From positions 1-6,178 of the forward strand of contig JASEGY010000228.1 in assembly GCA_030019105.1 (NCBI GenBank): DNA of 6,178 nt. Direction: 5' to 3'. How positions within the stretch are numbered: position 1 is the first letter of the stretch; each line of letters starts with the position of its first letter. The notes beneath the pieces were generated by a model, which saw only the letters and a program-made list of their open reading frames with translations, was not told the origin of the DNA and did no database searches. The translations under genes and the position numbers were made by a program. This stretch comes from a bacterium (GTDB lineage Bacteria > UBA9089 > JASEGY01). This document shows, piece by piece, positions 4,656-6,178 of this stretch.

Positions 4656-5094
4656 GATATTACGAGTTGTTATTGACACTAATCATATCATGTCAGCGAT
4701 TCTCAGTGTACGGGGAGCATCCGCAAAATTGATTGGTTGGATGACAAAAGAGGAAGATTATTTCAAGCTGCTGCTATCAAAACCTATCTGGGACGAATAC
4801 AGGACTGTTGCCGACTGGCTGATTCCAGTTACAAGACAGAATGAAAAGAAACGTATAATGAATGTACTGTATTCTCAGACGGATTGGATTGATCCTGAAA
4901 TCCGATTGAATGTTTGCTCTGATGAATCTGACAATCGTTTCCTGGAATGTGCTGTCGTAGGTAATGCGGACTATCTTGTAACAAAAAACATCCGGGATTT
5001 TCCACCAAAGGAATATCAGGGTGTAAAAATAGTTCGGATCAGCAGTTTTTTGAAAGTATTAGAAAAAGTTGAACAATTGGGCGCTAAAAATTAA
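4648..5094 (+). CDS. PIN-domain toxin (ribonuclease) of a toxin-antitoxin pair
   Basis: PIN toxins are Mg2+-dependent ribonucleases that cut RNA when not held by their antitoxin. This 148-residue product matches the type annotated as putative toxin-antitoxin component of the PIN family (PIN_3-like). The acidic residues fall in order: D10 in RVVIDTNHI, E50 in KPIWDEYRTV, the cluster SDESDNRFLECA (91-102; D92, D95) and D108 in NADYLVTKN, followed by DFPP. All expected catalytic positions are present, so the enzyme is probably intact. The start is the GTG at 4648, supported by AGGAG at 4637-4641 with a 6-base gap; it overlaps the antitoxin gene by 8 bases. The TAA stop (5092-5094) lies inside a small hairpin that ends in GTTAGGCGC. 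The pair sits right after an attC-like site, a frequent setting for toxin-antitoxin modules in integron arrays. Confidence 0.88.
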   Translation: MPEILRVVIDTNHIMSAILSVRGASAKLIGWMTKEEDYFKLLLSKPIWDEYRTVADWLIPVTRQNEKKRIMNVLYSQTDWIDPEIRLNVCSDESDNRFLECAVVGNADYLVTKNIRDFPPKEYQGVKIVRISSFLKVLEKVEQLGAKN

Positions 5095-5104
5095 TGTTAG
5101 GCGC
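5081..5104 (+). repeat. Small hairpin ending in GTTAGGC after the toxin gene
   Basis: GCGCTAA (5081-5087) can pair with TTAGGCGC (5097-5104) with one bulged G. The sequence GTTAGGC at 5096-5102 fits the attC right-core consensus GTTRRRY exactly, but no matching left half with attC-like spacing is present. It could be a decayed cassette end or merely a weak hairpin; there is no T-run to make it a terminator. Confidence 0.35.
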
Positions 5105-5110
5105 GTAAAA

Positions 5111-5284
5111 GGTCAGCGGTTCGGATGCAAGCTCCGTCAGGATAACATCCTACGCAGAAGCAGTCCACACAACACCGTTCTGACTGGTGGGCGATTGCAG
5201 AGGAAACCGTTTCAAGGTGTGGAAGCGTTGAACAACTCAAACACGACGAGCATCGCAACACGGTAACATCCGTATTAGGAAGGA
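5111..5284 (+). ncRNA. Structured non-coding RNA candidate, possibly an orphan HEARO/omega RNA
   Basis: No gene fits this stretch, but it is full of potential helices: CGGA/TCCG (5122-5125, 5133-5136), AGGAT/ATCCT with loop AAC (5139-5151), CAGTC/GACTG (5161-5165, 5182-5186), CCACAC/GTGTGG (5165-5170, 5217-5222), GCGAT/ATCGC (5191-5195, 5252-5256) and ACGG/CCGT (5260-5263, 5270-5273). GTCAG at 5112-5116 can compete for CTGAC at 5180-5184. The CCACAC pairing crosses others, implying a pseudoknot. It ends in AGGAAGGAAGG (5277-5287), which looks like a ribosome-binding site, yet no start codon follows. Instead the GGGACGGTTCA element begins at 5290. Compact, pseudoknotted RNAs lying just before an open reading frame are the design of HEARO/omega RNAs, which guide IscB nucleases of ISC transposons. 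The sequence resembles what I remember of that group, but I cannot confirm it. If right, iscB itself is absent here. Alternatives are a group II intron fragment or other mobile-element end. Confidence 0.4.
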
Positions 5285-5289
5285 AGGTA

Positions 5290-5615
5290 GGGACGGTTCA
5301 TTTTCATCGTTTTTCCTGTGATTTTTTGGAAATTGGAAATTGGCTTGGTGGTCTACTTTAGTTGAAGAACCTGTGTGTAAGTAGTGTATCAGTAGAGACA
5401 AGTGACCTGACCTTCCCGAAAGCTCGAAGCTTTCGGGAAGGTAAATGCTTGTCCCCAGTTTCGACAGTCTGTGCAATGCAAATAGGCCACCAAGGAAATT
5501 GGAAATTAGGCTTTTATGCTTTTGGACTGTAGTTCGTTCCATCATCTTTCCCAAATTTCCAATTTCTAATTTCTAATTTCAAGTCGCAAGCTTTCACACT
5601 AAAGTGAACCGTCCC
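5290..5615. mobile_element. 326-bp MITE-like element with GGGACGGTTCA ends
   Basis: GGGACGGTTCA (5290-5300) and TGAACCGTCCC (5605-5615) form a perfect 11-bp terminal inverted repeat; after one mismatch three more bases (TTT/AAA) also pair. Inside are AATTGG-type repeats (5328-5343, 5494-5510) with inverted counterparts at 5551-5580, an 8-bp pair CTTGGTGG/CCACCAAG (5344-5351, 5487-5494), and a 15-bp hairpin (5410-5442). No gene is convincing on either strand, so it would need a transposase supplied elsewhere. From memory, GGGACGGTTCA-type ends recur around IS200-like REP-associated transposases in several phyla. No target duplication is visible. Confidence 0.65.
5410..5442. repeat. Perfect 15-bp hairpin with 3-base loop
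   Basis: ACCTTCCCGAAAGCT (5410-5424) and AGCTTTCGGGAAGGT (5428-5442) are exact complements around CGA. It lies near the middle of the 5290-5615 element. No T-run follows on either strand, so a rho-independent terminator is unlikely. It looks like another short palindromic repeat captured inside the element. Confidence 0.8.
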
Positions 5616-5630
5616 GATTTTTCTTATTTG

Positions 5631-5651
5631 CTCCCACGCTCTGCGTGGAAG
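5631..5651. repeat. CTCCCACGC/GCGTGGAAG palindromic repeat
   Basis: CTCCCACGC (5631-5639) pairs with GCGTGGAAG (5643-5651) around TCT, with a single mismatch (C/A). Similar CCCACGC...GCGTGG palindromes are widely scattered in repeat-rich genomes. It sits 15 bases after the end of the GGGACGGTTCA element and 10 bases before the ribosome-binding site of the following gene, so it would form in that gene's mRNA leader. Confidence 0.6.
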
Positions 5652-5675
5652 CCTAACGCCAAAGGAGTAATTCTC

Positions 5676-6155
5676 ATGCAATTTTTAGATGTCAAAACCG
5701 ATTTTGCGTTTAAAAAAGTCTTTGGGAGTGAGCAATCCAAAGGGATATTAATCGATTTCCTCAATGCTATTATCGATTTTGAAGACGAGACCATTACCGA
5801 TTTAAGCATCGTTGATCCGTATCAAATCCCCTTACTCAAAGGAATGAAAGACAGTTATGTGGATGTGAAAGCTTTTCTGTCGAATAAGACGAAAGTCATC
5901 ATTGAAATGCAAGTGCTGAATTTTGAAGGCGTTGAAAAGCGCATCCTGTATAATGCCGCCAAACTCTATTCCACCCAGTTAAAAAAGGCCCCAAAATATG
6001 AAACCTTAGAGCCTATTATTGCCTTGACGATCACCGATTTTGTCATGTTTAAGGAGTTGTCCAACGTCATTTCCTATTGGGCTCTTCGGGAAAAGGAGGC
6101 CTTAATCAAGTATAGTGACGATATTGAATTGGGTGCAGTTACTCTCCGCTACTGA
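5676..6155 (+). CDS. Rpn-family PD-(D/E)XK nuclease, probably truncated
   Basis: This belongs to the Rpn/PDDEXK-type group often annotated as recombination-promoting nuclease or putative transposase. The opening MQFLDVKTDFAFKKVFGSEQ and ILIDFLNAII are the family N-terminus. The catalytic core follows: D63 in SYVDVKAFLSN and E77-x-Q79 in VIIEMQV. Then come RILYNAAKLYSTQL and the ISYWALREKEALIKYSDDIEL segment. Family members commonly have about 270-310 residues; this one stops at 159, just after DDIEL, where others continue, so the C-terminal part has been lost through a frameshift or replaced sequence. The catalytic residues are retained. The ATG at 5676 is preferred to the upstream in-frame ATG at 5604, because AAAGGAG (5661-5667) lies 8 bases before 5676 and the extra residues resemble repeat sequence. 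These proteins are associated with RecA-independent DNA exchange. Here it is a lone gene between repeats, and the window ends 23 bases after its stop, so its fate cannot be resolved. Confidence 0.85.
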   Translation: MQFLDVKTDFAFKKVFGSEQSKGILIDFLNAIIDFEDETITDLSIVDPYQIPLLKGMKDSYVDVKAFLSNKTKVIIEMQVLNFEGVEKRILYNAAKLYSTQLKKAPKYETLEPIIALTITDFVMFKELSNVISYWALREKEALIKYSDDIELGAVTLRY

Positions 6156-6171
6156 CCCAAGCATTTGGGGT
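6155..6171. repeat. Small hairpin overlapping the stop codon of the Rpn gene
   Basis: ACCCAA (6155-6160) pairs with TTGGGGT (6165-6171) around GCAT, with one extra G. It begins exactly at the premature stop of the Rpn-like gene, so a repeat insertion may have cut that gene. The window ends 7 bases later, too soon to tell. Confidence 0.35.
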
Positions 6172-6178
6172 AAAACGG

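Noticed and set aside
5111..5287. Group II intron fragment
   Set aside because: I could not find a typical 5' GUGYG start or a recognisable domain V hairpin. It remains only an alternative to the HEARO-like reading.
5410..5442. Rho-independent terminator
   Set aside because: The stem is strong, but no T-run follows on either strand.
5069..5554. Open frames 5069-5266 (plus) and 5237-5554 (minus)
   Set aside because: Both read through structured or repeat sequence. The first starts inside the toxin gene and covers the RNA candidate; the second crosses the terminal repeat and the 15-bp hairpin of the mobile element.
5652..5658. GCCTAAC as the left core of another attC
   Set aside because: No paired GTTAGGC lies downstream at attC distance and there are no L boxes; seven bases alone are not evidence.
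5604..5675. Earlier ATG at 5604 for the Rpn-like gene
   Set aside because: It falls inside the GGGACGGTTCA terminal repeat, and the added residues encode the CCCACGC palindrome, whereas AAAGGAG fits the start at 5676.

Overview
The window looks like chromosomal DNA from an uncultured or little-studied bacterium. It carries one conserved housekeeping block (prs, rplY/ctc, pth), set among unusually many palindromic interspersed repeats and decayed genes. The gene order prs-ctc-pth is widespread in bacteria and does not fix the phylum. The repeat families (AATTGG-type runs, a GTAGGTTGGGTT palindrome, GGGACGGTTCA ends, a GTAGCACAG double hairpin) recall repeat-rich environmental genomes such as some cyanobacteria, Planctomycetota or candidate phyla. 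That is an impression, not an identification.

Layout. Positions 1-161 hold the 5' end of an unrecognised minus-strand gene. Positions 191-322 hold a small inverted-repeat unit. A good sigma-70-type promoter (354-382) then drives a tRNA-Cys(GCA) gene (395-468) with two altered, normally invariant bases. No gene can be supported between 469 and 872. That stretch ends in a nested inverted repeat (694-850), one arm of which lies where the prs promoter should be. prs (873-1820) makes PRPP. A 331-base gap follows, almost filled by repeats nested inside one another. rplY/ctc (2152-2790) encodes ribosomal protein L25, and pth (2790-3440) is translationally coupled to it through TAATG. pth carries a 78-bp insertion that keeps the reading frame and adds 26 residues made from a palindromic repeat.

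From 3421 to 4294 lies a wreck of two genes. The two ends of a nitronate monooxygenase-like gene are joined by an internal deletion and frameshift, and run into the C-terminal fifth of a catalase. Next is an integron attC-like recombination site (4304-4363), then a two-gene toxin-antitoxin module (4401-5094: ribbon-helix-helix-like antitoxin and PIN-domain toxin) with a palindromic candidate operator. After it comes a strongly structured non-coding stretch (about 5111-5284), which I tentatively compare with HEARO/omega RNAs of IscB elements although no iscB gene follows. A 326-bp element with GGGACGGTTCA terminal inverted repeats (5290-5615) comes next. Last is a short, probably truncated Rpn-family PD-(D/E)XK nuclease gene (5676-6155).

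Taken together, the left half is a stable core block for nucleotide precursor and translation functions that has been peppered with small palindromic elements. The right half (3421 to the end) is an accessory zone of gene debris, recombination sites and selfish modules. The most striking points are the in-frame repeat insertion in pth, the lone attC beside a toxin-antitoxin pair, and the orphan structured RNA candidate.
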